Program-made: the position numbers and the translations under genes | Origin: Moorena sp. SIOASIH | Lineage (GTDB): Bacteria; Cyanobacteriota; Cyanobacteriia; Cyanobacteriales; Coleofasciculaceae | Assembly (NCBI RefSeq): GCF_010671925.1 | Contig: NZ_JAAHIH010000004.1 | Location: 979,234 to 1,043,233 of the forward strand | Direction: 5' to 3' | DNA: 64,000 nt | In this document: piece by piece, positions 1-8,863 of the stretch | Layout of the letters: each line of letters opens with the position of its first letter | How positions within the stretch are numbered: position 1 is the first letter of the stretch | The notes under the pieces: generated by a model | What the model was told of the DNA's origin: nothing | Seen by the model: only the letters and a program-made list of their open reading frames with translations | Databases searched by the model: none

Positions 1-168
1 TTATATTACTTGGGAGCCAAGTGGGCACGGATAGTATTGGCACAGGTTTTGGAGGGAGCGATTCAGGATGGGGATTTGACTGCTAAGGAGGCGGAGTCGG
101 TTGCTATGGGAATTTTGTGTGATAATGCTCGTGTGCTTTATAGGGCTAATGGTTCTTATGGTTCTTGA
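1..168 (+). CDS. Amidohydrolase-like protein, C-terminal fragment (5' end outside window)
   Basis: An open frame runs in from the left edge and stops at TGA 166-168, giving 55 residues. The tail reads like the last helices of TIM-barrel amidohydrolases (amidohydrolase_2 type): an alanine-rich helix with AQVLEGAIQDGDLT, then AKEAESVAMGILCDNARVLYR, where family members usually carry a D/N-N-A-x-R-L-Y closing motif. No catalytic residue lies inside the window, so substrate and activity cannot be judged. Family assignment is inference from a short tail; moderate to low confidence. Confidence 0.5.
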   Translation, partial: LYYLGAKWARIVLAQVLEGAIQDGDLTAKEAESVAMGILCDNARVLYRANGSYGS

Positions 169-242
169 TGAAACTGCAAAAGCCCATAGACACCCTAGCG
201 CTTCGGTGCAGGGTAGGACAGGAAGAGGAAAAGGATTATTGG

Positions 243-533
243 GTAAGCATTCAGCTATCAGTCGTCAGCCGTCAGCTTAAAACAAGCTATTTGGCTGACG
301 ATCTCAACGGACTCAAAGCCAAAGACTATGAATTCCTGGCTCGGGCACCTCAAGTAGCGTGGCCGAAAGGCCAGGGAACTGAGATTAAACCAATGGTTAC
401 CTCTTTCATTCAAAAGCACCGATTGCGCTACTTGAGGTGCTGCGCGAACAGTAGCGTGGCACAGGCTTCGACCCTGTAAGGTAGCGCTAATCGCTGACCG
501 CTGAAAGCTGAAAGCTGACGGCTGAATGCTTAC
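243..533. repeat. GTAAGCATTCAGC-ended palindromic repeat, expanded copy
   Basis: The ends are exact inverted repeats: GTAAGCATTCAGC at 243-255 and GCTGAATGCTTAC at 521-533. Inside are short CAGCTATCA/GTCAGCC-type units, a GTAGCGTGGCC palindrome and a GGCACAGGCTT unit. Other copies with the same ends lie at 6601-6623 (bare palindrome), 11335-11501 (expanded) and 59937-59967 (near-minimal). Confidence 0.75.
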
Positions 534-610
534 ATTATTTGAGTTTCTGTTTTCCGGATACAGTGGCAGGAATGTTGGAGTTAAAAGAAGTAGATGAAAT
601 TTAATTACCA

Positions 611-644
611 CCCTGAGCCGTTCCTTCGGGCTTAGGGTTTTTTT
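611..644 (+). terminator. Rho-independent terminator-like hairpin
   Basis: CCCTGAGCC (611-619) can pair with GGGCTTAGGG (628-637) across a TTCCTTC-containing loop and is followed by a run of T. It is about 440 bp past the amidohydrolase stop, with a repeat element in between, so it may be that gene's displaced terminator. Confidence 0.5.
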
Positions 645-963
645 GCTGGACTTTCTGCCAAAATCCAACGATTACCCAAATCTTAAAATAGCTCAGCTAA
701 AGTTATTAGCAACTTATTTTGATTCCTGCGCTTAAAGTCTTAGGGGTTTTGTTATTGTTAGGTGGTAATATTAGAAATGAACAATAAATAGTTAGCGATA
801 GACTAACTAAACATTAATTACTAGTCAGTAGCTAACATAAGGCTAAAAATAAACCTGTTTTTATTTTCCCTCTCCTCCTATCCGTTACATCCGTTACCCA
901 TAAGTGGCAGTATCTATCCTAGATTGGTACTTTTAGCTTACCTTAACCCAACACAATTTTAAG

Positions 964-2541
964 ATGACCCGTGTAATTGGCTTAATGAGCGGTACATCTG
1001 TAGATGGCATCGATGCTGCACTAGTAGAGATTTCTGGCTCAGACTTAGATTTAAAGATTGAGCTACTGGCTGGTGCTACCTATGGCTACCCCACTGAACT
1101 CAGGGAGAAAATTCTAGCCGTCTGTGCTGGAACTCCCCTATCCATGGCAGAATTGGCAGCATTGGATGATGCGATCGCATTTCAATTTGCCCAAGCAGCA
1201 TTGGCAATTGGGAGTGGTCATCCCCCCGCTGACTTAATTGGCTCCCATGGTCAAACAGTATACCATCGACCATTAGGGGTGAAAGGTGTTCGCGTAGCGT
1301 GGCCGCAAGGCCAAGGTTCATCCGAGTTGAAAGTTGGCCGGTTGAATGTTGTTCGCGAAGCGTGGCCGAAAGGCCAAGGTTTTCCAGACAAGCTGCAACC
1401 TGCTAATCTAGCTTACTCGAACGCCAAAGGCGAACAACCTGATAACCTTCAACCTGCAACGGAAACTAACCTTCAACCTGATAACCTTCAACCTGCTAAC
1501 CTTCAACCTGCTAACCTTCAACCTGATAACCTTCAACCTGATAACCTTCAACCTGCTAACCTTCAACCTGCTAACCTTCAACCTGCTAACCTTGAACCTG
1601 CAACGGAAACTAACCTTCAACCTGATAACCTTCAACCTGCTAACCTTCAACCTACTAACCTTCAACCTGCTAACCTTCAACCTGCTAACCTTCAACCTGT
1701 AACGACTCTGGGATATAGCCTTCAACTGGGACGGGGAGAGGTGATTGCTGAGATTACCGGTATCAAGACCATCAGCAATTTCCGTGTGGCTGACATTGCT
1801 GCTGGGGGAGAAGGTGCGCCTCTGGTTCCTAAGATAGATGCCTGTTTGCTCCGGTCATCTACCCATAACCGATGTATCCAAAATATTGGTGGTATTAGTA
1901 ATGTTACTTACTTGCCAGTTAGTGAAGGGAACTGGTTGGATCAGGTATATGGCTGGGATACTGGTCCGGGGAATGCCCTGTTAGATTTGGCTGTCGAGTA
2001 TTTTACCAACGGTAGAAAAACCTATGATTACAATGGAGAGTGGGCAGCGAGTGGCACTCCCTGTGAGGCTCTGGTCGAACAGTGGCTTGCTCAAGAGTTC
2101 TTCAAGATACCGCCACCAAAATCTACCGGACGAGAGTTGTTTAGTCTAGATTATCTCAAGCAGTGTTTGGTAGAAAGTGAAGCCTATAACCTTGCTCCTG
2201 CTGATTTCCTGGCAACACTCACAGAACTCACTGTTGCCTCTATTGTTGAGAGCTATCGCAACTTCTTGCCTCAAATGCCAGATCAAGTACTCTTGTGTGG
2301 TGGAGGGGCAAGCAATTTATACTTGAAGCAACGGCTGCAAATTAGACTAGATTCGGTGCCAGTATTAACCACTGACCAGGTTGGGTTAAGTCGGGATTTT
2401 AAAGAAGCGATCGCATTTGCTGTTTTGGCTCATTGGCGTAACCTGGGTATTCCGGGAAATCTGCCTCAAGTAACCGGTGCTTCAGAGGCTGTATGTCTAG
2501 GAAACCTCTATTCTCCGAGATCGCAACACCCATCATCCTAA
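964..2541 (+). CDS. anmK: Anhydro-N-acetylmuramic acid kinase with a repeat-derived insertion
   Basis: AnmK phosphorylates and opens 1,6-anhydro-MurNAc to MurNAc-6-P in cytoplasmic murein recycling. Family signs are the N-terminal phosphate loop GLMSGTSVDGIDAA (residues 6-19), GSHGQTVYHRP (about 93-103), the FRVADIAAGGEGAPLVP segment (about 269-285), NIGGISN and the C-terminal LLCGGGASN loop. The protein is 525 residues against roughly 370-390 for the family. The excess is one block, about residues 105-247, made of translated GCGTAGCGTGGCC palindromes and 15-bp AACCTTCAACCTGMT units read as NLQPA/NLQPD. It sits in the loop between the HRP segment and GYSLQLGRGEVIA. The frame stays open and both flanks are intact, so the protein could still fold; activity is uncertain. 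Confidence 0.9.
   Translation: MTRVIGLMSGTSVDGIDAALVEISGSDLDLKIELLAGATYGYPTELREKILAVCAGTPLSMAELAALDDAIAFQFAQAALAIGSGHPPADLIGSHGQTVYHRPLGVKGVRVAWPQGQGSSELKVGRLNVVREAWPKGQGFPDKLQPANLAYSNAKGEQPDNLQPATETNLQPDNLQPANLQPANLQPDNLQPDNLQPANLQPANLQPANLEPATETNLQPDNLQPANLQPTNLQPANLQPANLQPVTTLGYSLQLGRGEVIAEITGIKTISNFRVADIAAGGEGAPLVPKIDACLLRSSTHNRCIQNIGGISNVTYLPVSEGNWLDQVYGWDTGPGNALLDLAVEYFTNGRKTYDYNGEWAASGTPCEALVEQWLAQEFFKIPPPKSTGRELFSLDYLKQCLVESEAYNLAPADFLATLTELTVASIVESYRNFLPQMPDQVLLCGGGASNLYLKQRLQIRLDSVPVLTTDQVGLSRDFKEAIAFAVLAHWRNLGIPGNLPQVTGASEAVCLGNLYSPRSQHPSS
1290..1700 (+). repeat. In-frame tandem repeat array inside anmK
   Basis: Two GCGTAGCGTGGCC-type palindromes (about 1290-1317 and 1351-1379) precede an array of 15-bp units AACCTTCAACCTGCT or AACCTTCAACCTGAT, interrupted by two CTGCAACGGAAACT units. 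The unit length is a multiple of three, so copy-number change keeps the reading frame. The same ACCTTCAACC core is intergenic elsewhere in this window. Confidence 0.9.
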
Positions 2542-2555
2542 AACTGGGTATTTTA

Positions 2556-2779
2556 GCGATGCAGTGGCCTCACGGGGAGGCAGCGCGGTCTTGGGGAGGC
2601 AGTGCGGTCTTGGGGAGGCAGCGCGGTCTTGGGGAGGCAGTGCGGTCTTGGGGGTTCCCCCCATGAGCAACTGCCGTGGTTTCCCCCATGAGCGACTGCC
2701 GTTCCCCCAGCAACTGCCGTGGTTTCCACCATGAGCGACTGCCGTGGTTTCCCCCACTCGCGCTTTGCATCAAGACAGG
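2556..2779. repeat. GCGATGCAG...TGCATCAAGACA repeat element, copy 1
   Basis: It begins GCGATGCAG and ends TTGCATCAAGACAGG; GATGCA and TGCATC are short inverted ends. Inside are about four units of GGCAGYGCGGTCTTGGGGA, then several CCATGAGCGACTGCCGTGG-type units. Related copies are at 5351-5580 and 42134-42383. The remaining sequence up to 3024 (2780-3024) shows no gene. Confidence 0.8.
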
Positions 2780-3024
2780 GATCGTAAGGGTTGTCAAATG
2801 CAGTTAATAAGCTGCTGTTGCCATATCAGCTTAGAATCCCCCGTGGGTGAGTCTGGGGGAGAGTTCAACTAGTTTGTCTGTTGCTCCCTAGGAGTTGTGC
2901 TACTCGTGGAAGTTTGCCAATGGGATAACCTGAGGGGGTAAACCCCACAACCTTAGGTATAGCAGCTAGAATGAGTGGGGAACGATGAGAGGGTAATATT
3001 CAGTAACAGATAAAGAGTAACACC

Positions 3025-3471
3025 GTGGCTCACACCTTTTTATTGGAGGCAGGACGCTGGAGACTTCGGGGCAATTGGCTGGAACGCAATGGAAAATTAA
3101 TTGTAGTCAGAGGTGGGACGATGGTTACCTGGAGTCGGGAAAACTGGTTTACCATGGTCACAAAACTGGTTTTTCCCAATAGTGAACGGGAGGATATCTC
3201 TTGCCAGTATCTAGGGCGTCTCGATACTGGGGAGCAGAAGTATACCTTTGTCTTACAGCACAGCCTCCTAGGTCGTGTCGAGGGAGAAGGCTGGGTGGCT
3301 CCAGAATCCATTGTGCAACGGTATTGGGTATTAGGGGATCGCCAACGACGCAGTGGTTTTGAAACCCGGTATCAACGTAATGAAAATATATACTATCTCT
3401 CCAGTAGCATTATGGCAGGTCATTATCTCAGTAGCACAATGGAAGCAACTTTGGAACGTCAGCAAAAATAG
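3025..3471 (+). CDS. Conserved cyanobacterial hypothetical protein
   Basis: The frame is 148 residues from a GTG start; no upstream ATG fits. I do not recognise a named family. The protein is rich in alternating aromatic and polar residues (GRWRLRGNWLERNGK, GRVEGEGWV, SSSIMAGHYLSSTMEA), without signal peptide, membrane segment or cysteine pair (one Cys only). The pattern would suit a small antiparallel beta barrel of lipocalin/CpcT-like type, but that is a guess. It stands alone between repeat-rich spacers on the strand of anmK and the downstream kinase. It looks like a real gene because of length and codon use. Confidence 0.65.
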   Translation: MAHTFLLEAGRWRLRGNWLERNGKLIVVRGGTMVTWSRENWFTMVTKLVFPNSEREDISCQYLGRLDTGEQKYTFVLQHSLLGRVEGEGWVAPESIVQRYWVLGDRQRRSGFETRYQRNENIYYLSSSIMAGHYLSSTMEATLERQQK

Positions 3472-3690
3472 AAGTATTCTGGAATAAAGGGAGTTTTAAA
3501 AGCAGTACACCTGTGACCTTGCTATTTAGTTCATCTTCCTTAGTCCTTAGTCAGTTTTCTCCTTAGTCTTTAGTCCTTAGTCCTTTGTGATCCACATTAA
3601 GTCTCCTGGTATTTGCAAAAGACCAATGACCGATGACTAGTGACTAATGATTCATGAACACGTTACTTTCCAGATCTCACCAAAGAACTT
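3472..3690. other. Spacer with TTAGTCC-type short repeats
   Basis: Clusters of CTTAGTCCTTAGTC (about 3530-3585) and GACCAATGACCGATGAC / TAGTGACTAATGA (about 3620-3655) lie just upstream of the kinase start. No gene is visible. Confidence 0.6.
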
Positions 3691-5223
3691 ATGATCACAG
3701 ACCCTAACAAAGGTCGTCTACTCGCCAATCGCTATCAACTGGTCAAGTTGATCGGCAAAGGTGCTATGGGTCAAGTGTATCAAGCCAAAGATATGCTATT
3801 GGGAGGTGTAACGGTTGCTGTCAAGTTTCTCTCCCATACATTATTGAACCAAAAAATGCGCGATCGCTTTGAGCGGGAAGCAACGATTTGCGCTTTGCTT
3901 GGTGAGAAAAGCAATCACATCGTGCGAGTTAGGGACTATGGCATAGATGAAAACGATATTTCCTTCTACGTCATGGAATACTTGGCAGGGGGAAATTTAA
4001 GCGAAATAATTCACACTAAAACCCTATCCTTACCCCGATTTTTGCATATTACCCGCCAAATTTGTCTGGGATTACAATGTGCTCACCAAGGCATTGTATT
4101 TAAAGGCACACTCACTCCAATTGTGCATCGCGATATTAAACCCAGTAACATTCTCGTTGTCGAAGATTCCTCCTTCGGTGAACTGATCAAAATCCTTGAC
4201 TTTGGCATTGCTAAGCTTCTTCAGTTTGATGGTTCTCAAACCCATTCTTTTATGGGTACCCTAGCCTATTGTTCACCGGAACAAATGGAGGGAAAGGAAC
4301 TGGATAAACGCTCTGATATCTATAGTCTCGGGGTGATGATGTTTGAGATGTTAACTGGTCACATGCCCATTCTTCCAGAAGATCATTCCTTTGGTAGTTG
4401 GTACAAAGCTCATCACTTCAGCCCACCTAAATCCTTTGCATCGATTAACCCCAAGCTAAAGCTGCCGAAGTCCCTAGAGAACCTAATCATGACCTGTATA
4501 GCGAAAGAGGTATGTGATCGTCCTCAAAATGTCGGGATTATCCTACGAGCATTGGATTCATTAAACGAAGGTCATGATCGCGGTCGCTATCTGGGTCATC
4601 GGATTCAAACAATACTATCCGAGAAGCCTCTGAGTAAGCCAACACAAATACTTCCCGTATCAGGGAATGATATTTGTCGGCAAACCTCCTGGCCCGATGA
4701 CAAGCCTAAAGCATCTATTGTCTTTCCTAAGATAATTCGTACCACTAGCACAACCTTTCCTACCCTCTGGGTGATGCTTACTAAAGAAGAGATTGATAAC
4801 CGTCAGGTTAGTACACGCTACAACCAATTCTTGTATGTGATGGTACCTCATCCAATGGTGCTATGGATTACCGCAGTGCATAATCGCTACCACGGTGCTT
4901 GTTGGCTTCCTTGCTACTTAGACCTCAAAACAAATCAGGGTCAGAACATAATCAGACTTTTGGGAGATACTGGATATTACCGTATTTTGTTTTTTGCCAA
5001 ATCACAACCAGAATACTGTGCTAATGTAATGACCTCAACCATTGCTCCTGCCCAACGCCAGCTATTCATTGATTGGGGGAATTCGTCTAAGACAATAAAC
5101 TCAACTCATCAAGCAATGTTGAGCAAACGCATACTTAAGCAAGAGTTTGAAAAGCTGAAGCCAAAGATTTTGATGAAGTTAGAAGCTGCTCATACAGATT
5201 ACCCTACTGATATTTCAGGTTAA
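3691..5223 (+). CDS. Serine/threonine protein kinase (Hanks type)
   Basis: A 510-residue protein with an N-terminal eukaryotic-like kinase domain (about 15-290). Visible motifs: glycine loop IGKGAMGQVY (21-30), ATP-binding Lys in VAVKFL (K45), catalytic loop HRDIKPSN (from H146), DFGIAK (from D170), CSPEQMEG and DIYSLGVMMFEML. All core catalytic residues are present, so it should be active. The C-terminal 200 residues contain no transmembrane helix and no repeat I can name; LWVMLTKEEID and a basic C-terminal helix suggest a cytosolic sensory or partner-binding domain. No neighbouring phosphatase or obvious substrate is seen. Confidence 0.9.
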   Translation: MITDPNKGRLLANRYQLVKLIGKGAMGQVYQAKDMLLGGVTVAVKFLSHTLLNQKMRDRFEREATICALLGEKSNHIVRVRDYGIDENDISFYVMEYLAGGNLSEIIHTKTLSLPRFLHITRQICLGLQCAHQGIVFKGTLTPIVHRDIKPSNILVVEDSSFGELIKILDFGIAKLLQFDGSQTHSFMGTLAYCSPEQMEGKELDKRSDIYSLGVMMFEMLTGHMPILPEDHSFGSWYKAHHFSPPKSFASINPKLKLPKSLENLIMTCIAKEVCDRPQNVGIILRALDSLNEGHDRGRYLGHRIQTILSEKPLSKPTQILPVSGNDICRQTSWPDDKPKASIVFPKIIRTTSTTFPTLWVMLTKEEIDNRQVSTRYNQFLYVMVPHPMVLWITAVHNRYHGACWLPCYLDLKTNQGQNIIRLLGDTGYYRILFFAKSQPEYCANVMTSTIAPAQRQLFIDWGNSSKTINSTHQAMLSKRILKQEFEKLKPKILMKLEAAHTDYPTDISG

Positions 5224-5741
5224 AACAAGTTACATGCAACAAGTTACTGGTAACTTGTTACTTGATAAGAGATTTATTTTTTTTATTGGTTCTTCAGTAC
5301 CTTTTATGCTAAAGTTCCAGTTAAAAAAACTCATAAAGCTTACTGTACAAGCGATGCAGCGCGGTCTTGGGAAGGCAGCGCGGTCTTGGGGAGGCAGCGC
5401 GGTCTTGGGGAGGCAGTGCGGTCTTGGGGGTTCCCCCCATGAGCAACTGCCGTGGTTTCCCCCATGAGCGACTGCCGTTCCACGGGGCAAACAGCGGTGC
5501 GGACGCAGGTTCCGCACACAGACCCATGCGCCATGAGCGACTGCCGTGGTTTCCCCTATGAGCGACTGCATCAAGACAGGAAAATTATGCTATTCAACTA
5601 ACAAAAGTTACTGAATACAGCCTCTTACCACTGTTCCCTATTCCCTATTCCCTGTTCCCTATTACAGACTGTTTATTTAGCATAACAATTACGGAAGAGC
5701 ATTCTTATTTTCGATTTTGCCTATTAAACCCTTAGCCAAAA
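5224..5741. other. Intergenic region with repeat copy 2
   Basis: It contains the GCGATGCAG element at 5351-5580, then CTGTTCCCTATTCCCTATTCC microrepeats (about 5630-5665). Six-frame ORFs here all lie in the repeat and are not considered genes. Confidence 0.7.
5351..5580. repeat. GCGATGCAG...TGCATCAAGACA repeat element, copy 2
   Basis: Same ends as the copy at 2556-2779. Three to four GGCAGYGCGGTCTTGGGGA units are followed by CCATGAGCGACTGCCG units and a segment GGCAAACAGCGGTGCGGACG that is also found in the third copy. Confidence 0.8.
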
Positions 5742-6560
5742 CTAATATAGGGATAGCATCAACTCCCGCTGATACTTTTTCGTCAGGGGATGGTCATTAC
5801 CGAGCACATCAAACACCGCAATCATGGATTTTCTTGCACCATCATCTCTATAGTTACGATGTTTACTGACAATTTCTAAAAATATGTTGAGTGCTGCTTC
5901 ATAGTCTCCCTCTACAACTAACCGAGATGCCTGAGCAAATAACTGATCTAATTCACTTTCTCCAATAGGATTCGCCTGTTGCTTAAACTGAATCAAGGCT
6001 CTGATTGCCTGAGCTCTGGGGAAGTATTCTCGATCATTGTATCCAATGGTTTCTAACAGTGTGGTTGCCTCTTCTTCCTGATTAATATTAACCAAAAAAT
6101 TGGCTGCTTCAATGACTAAACTTTGATTTTCTGGATACTTGGCAATTAGCTGCTCAAACAGCTGTTTGGCTCGGGATATATCCTCAGTTGCCATGGCAAC
6201 CCGAGCTTCTTCTAGTCCAATGTCTAGCTCAGACTTCAGATTTAACCTAGCCAACATTTCCCGCAACTGAATCTCTGGTAAAACCCCTACAAAGCCAGGA
6301 ATCATATCACCTTTGGTGACAATTCTGACATCGGGTACTCCCTCAATTTTCAAGTTGTTCGCTAAGTCTTGGTTGCGGTCAATATCAACTTTTGCTAAAA
6401 CAAAGTCATATTCTTTAGCTAGTTTCTCTAAGGTTGGTTTGAGCAGTTGACAGGGGCCACACCAGGTAGCAAAGAAGTCTACTAATACAGGCTTCTCAAA
6501 AGACTTTTCTAAAACTTCAGTGGCGTAGTTGCTGCTAGTAACGTCTACAGAAAAACCCAT
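5742..6560 (-). CDS. Thioredoxin-TPR fusion protein (CnoX/YbbN-like)
   Basis: A 272-residue cytosolic protein: an N-terminal thioredoxin fold (1-110) with the redox motif WCGPC (C34, C37), then helical tetratricopeptide-like repeats (about 115-270). This architecture matches YbbN/CnoX co-chaperones that protect proteins during oxidative stress; unlike E. coli YbbN, both active-site cysteines are kept, so it can be a true dithiol oxidoreductase. I chose ATG at 6560, where MGFSVDVTSSNY begins the usual fold, over an ATG 16 codons upstream whose extra residues do not look like a thioredoxin N-terminus and which overlaps a palindromic repeat (6601-6623). Confidence 0.85.
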   Translation of the reverse strand: MGFSVDVTSSNYATEVLEKSFEKPVLVDFFATWCGPCQLLKPTLEKLAKEYDFVLAKVDIDRNQDLANNLKIEGVPDVRIVTKGDMIPGFVGVLPEIQLREMLARLNLKSELDIGLEEARVAMATEDISRAKQLFEQLIAKYPENQSLVIEAANFLVNINQEEEATTLLETIGYNDREYFPRAQAIRALIQFKQQANPIGESELDQLFAQASRLVVEGDYEAALNIFLEIVSKHRNYRDDGARKSMIAVFDVLGNDHPLTKKYQRELMLSLY

Positions 6561-6600
6561 ATCAATTATTTCCGTTATCCTGTGAAATGAAAGATAAAAT

Positions 6601-6623
6601 GTAAGCATTCAGCTAATGCTTAC
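6601..6623. repeat. Bare GTAAGCATT...AATGCTTAC palindrome
   Basis: A perfect 9-bp inverted repeat around CAGCT. It is the minimal form of the family seen expanded at 243-533 and 11335-11501. The spacer 6561-6774 holds nothing else recognisable. Confidence 0.75.
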
Positions 6624-6774
6624 GAATATAGGGAATAGGAAGAAGAAGGAGGGGAAAATAGCAGGGAATTTCTACCAGAAAATATCCCCTTTCCACACTC
6701 CTAACTTCCCCCACCCTCGACATTAAGTCAAGGTTTGAGCCTTAACCAGGGTGTCATTCCCCTCTAACCCTTAC

Positions 6775-8238
6775 TCAGCCCGCAGAGGATGTAGCTAAGA
6801 CTTTTCCTGAGCTGGATGCTGCACTGTCCCGGCTAGATTCTACGAGCTTGCCTAGGATAGCGCTAACGTTAGTCTTGGCATCACCGAAGAGCATATTGGT
6901 GTTTTCTTTGAAGAACAGGGGATTGCCAACGCCAGCATAGCCACTGGACATTCCCCGTTTCATCACCACAACTGTACCAGCTTTCCAAACCTCTAAGACT
7001 GGCATGCCAGCAATTGGGCTACTGGGGTCTTCCATGGCACTAGGGTTAACGGTATCATTAGCACCAATCACGAGTACTACATCGGTTTCTGGGAAATCCT
7101 CGTTAATCTCATCCATTTCTAGAACGATATCATAAGGCACATTTGCTTCAGCCAGCAGCACGTTCATGTGTCCTGGTAGTCGTCCAGCAACTGGATGAAT
7201 GCCAAAGCGAACATTGATACCGGCATCCCTCAAAATCTTGGTAATATCGGACACCGGATGCTGAGCCTGAGCTACTGCCATGCCGTAACCGGGAACAATC
7301 ATAACACTCTTGGCCCCTTGTAGCAGCTCTACGGTATCTTCTACTGTGGTCTCGGTGACTTGACCTTCGGGCTGATCACCAGCTTTCGCTTTAGCTGTAG
7401 TTCCTGCACCTTCGCCGAAGCCACCTAAAATCACGCTGATGAAGGAGCGGTTCATGGCTCGGCACATGATGTAGCTGAGGATAGCACCACTACTACCTAC
7501 TAGCGCACCAGTGATTATCAGTAGGTCATTGGACAGCATAAAGCCTGCAGCAGCAGCCGCCCATCCGGAATAACTATTGAGCATGGAGATGACCACTGGC
7601 ATATCAGCACCCCCAATCGCAGCTACTAGGTGGATGCCTAAAACTGATGCGATCGCAGCCATAATCAACAGGGGTTGCAGACCAGCTGTCCCCTCTGCTG
7701 TCATGAACTGGTAACCCAGCCCGATCACAGCCCCAAGCATAGCCAGATTGAGTACGTGGCGTGCTGGCAACATTAGGGGTTTGCTGCTGATGATAGCTCG
7801 TAGTTTCCCAAAGGCTATCACTGAACCGGTGAAGGTAATTGCCGCAATGAACACACCAATATAAATTTCTAACTGGTGAATAGTTACTTCTGCACCCGTT
7901 AGAGATTCCTCCGCTTGCAGGTAATTGGCAATACCCACCAGTACAGCTGCAAGACCGACAAAACTATGGAGAATTGCTACCAGTTCTGGCATGGAGGTCA
8001 TGGCTACCCGAGATGCCACGATCGCACCAATTATCACTCCTGGTAGAATCATCCCTCCCAGAGTGAGGTATGCGGTTACATTGCTACTTAGGGCAGTGGC
8101 AACAAAAGCAATCAGCATCCCAAGAATGCCGTAAATATTGCCTTTACGGGCGCTTTCCTGGTTAGACAATCCCCCCAGGCTGAGAATAAATAAAGCACTA
8201 GCTGCAATATAGGCAACTGTCAACAGATTATTTGACAT
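6775..8238 (-). CDS. pntB: NAD(P) transhydrogenase, beta subunit
   Basis: PntB is the membrane beta subunit of proton-translocating transhydrogenase, which exchanges hydride between NADH and NADP+. The 487-residue protein has about nine hydrophobic helices in residues 1-270 and a C-terminal NADP(H)-binding domain III: VPGYGMAVAQAQHPV, GRLPGHMNVLLAEA and VLVIGANDTVNPSA. I place the start at 8238, where ATG follows AAGGAGAC; a longer frame to 8298 only adds residues translated from a GCGTAGCGTGGCC repeat. It lies downstream of pntA on the same strand, 625 bp away. Confidence 0.95.
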   Translation of the reverse strand: MSNNLLTVAYIAASALFILSLGGLSNQESARKGNIYGILGMLIAFVATALSSNVTAYLTLGGMILPGVIIGAIVASRVAMTSMPELVAILHSFVGLAAVLVGIANYLQAEESLTGAEVTIHQLEIYIGVFIAAITFTGSVIAFGKLRAIISSKPLMLPARHVLNLAMLGAVIGLGYQFMTAEGTAGLQPLLIMAAIASVLGIHLVAAIGGADMPVVISMLNSYSGWAAAAAGFMLSNDLLIITGALVGSSGAILSYIMCRAMNRSFISVILGGFGEGAGTTAKAKAGDQPEGQVTETTVEDTVELLQGAKSVMIVPGYGMAVAQAQHPVSDITKILRDAGINVRFGIHPVAGRLPGHMNVLLAEANVPYDIVLEMDEINEDFPETDVVLVIGANDTVNPSAMEDPSSPIAGMPVLEVWKAGTVVVMKRGMSSGYAGVGNPLFFKENTNMLFGDAKTNVSAILGKLVESSRDSAASSSGKVLATSSAG

Positions 8239-8863
8239 AGTCTCCTTAGTTTTATGGTGTTCAACTTGGTTGTTCGCGTAGCGTGGCCGAAAGGCCAAGG
8301 TTAGTTGGTTGAATGTTGAAGGTTAGTTGGTTGAAGGTTAGTTGGTTGAAGGTTAGTTGGTTGAATGTTAGTTGGTTGAATGTTGAAGGTTAGTTGGTTG
8401 AAGGTTAGTTGGTTGAAGGTTAGTTGGTTGAATGTTGAAGGTTAGTTGGTTGAAGGTTAGTTGGTTGAAGGTTAGTTGGTTGAATGTTGAAGGTTAGTTG
8501 GTTGAAGGTTAGTTGGTTGAAGGTTGAAGGTTGAAGGTTAGTTGGTTGAAGGTTGAAAGTGGTTTGGTTGTTCGCCTTTGGCGTTCGGTGTAGGGTGGGT
8601 GGTTTGGTTGTTCGCTTAGCGTGGCCTTTTGGCCAAGGTTCATAAGATAACCTGTAACCTTCAACCTGTAACCTTCAACCTGTAACCTTCAACCTGTAAC
8701 CTTCAACCTTCAAACCTTCAACCTTCAAACCTTCAACCTTCAACCTTCAACCTTCAACCTTCAAACCTTCAACCTTCAACCTTCAAACCTTCAACCTTCA
8801 ACCTTCAAACCTTCAAACCTTCAACCTTCAAACCTTCAACCTTCAAACCTTCAAGGGTCTAAC
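8239..8863. repeat. Two-orientation repeat array between pntA and pntB
   Basis: From about 8300 to 8570 there are many GGTTAGTTGGTTGAA units. A GCGTTCGGTGTAGG segment and palindromes of the GCGTAGCGTGGCC type (8272-8300 and about 8609-8638) interrupt, and 8648-8856 holds the opposite orientation, CCTTCAACCTGTAA then CCTTCAAA units. GGTTGAAGG and CCTTCAACC are reverse complements, so a transcript across the gap could form a long imperfect hairpin. No gene is present. Confidence 0.9.

Larger units (their letters stand above)
169..963. other. Intergenic region with an expanded palindromic repeat
   Basis: No convincing gene. It holds a palindromic element (243-533) containing a GTAGCGTGGCC palindrome near 354, a terminator-like hairpin (611-644), and AT-rich DNA leading to anmK. 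The open frames here run through repeats and resemble no protein family. Confidence 0.7.

Noticed and set aside
165..479. 104-codon frame after the amidohydrolase fragment
   Set aside because: Runs through the palindromic repeat at 243-533 and shows no protein features.
1408..1725. Minus-strand frame translating as repeated LKVSR/LKVIR
   Set aside because: It is the shadow of the anmK repeat array; low-complexity, no start context, opposite to a clear gene.
2533..2797. Overlapping minus-strand frames rich in Gly, Trp and Pro
   Set aside because: Translated repeat element; the same happens at 5230-5574 and 42245-42439.
6561..6608. Longer start for the thioredoxin-TPR protein
   Set aside because: The extra 16 residues overlap a palindromic repeat and do not fit the family N-terminus.
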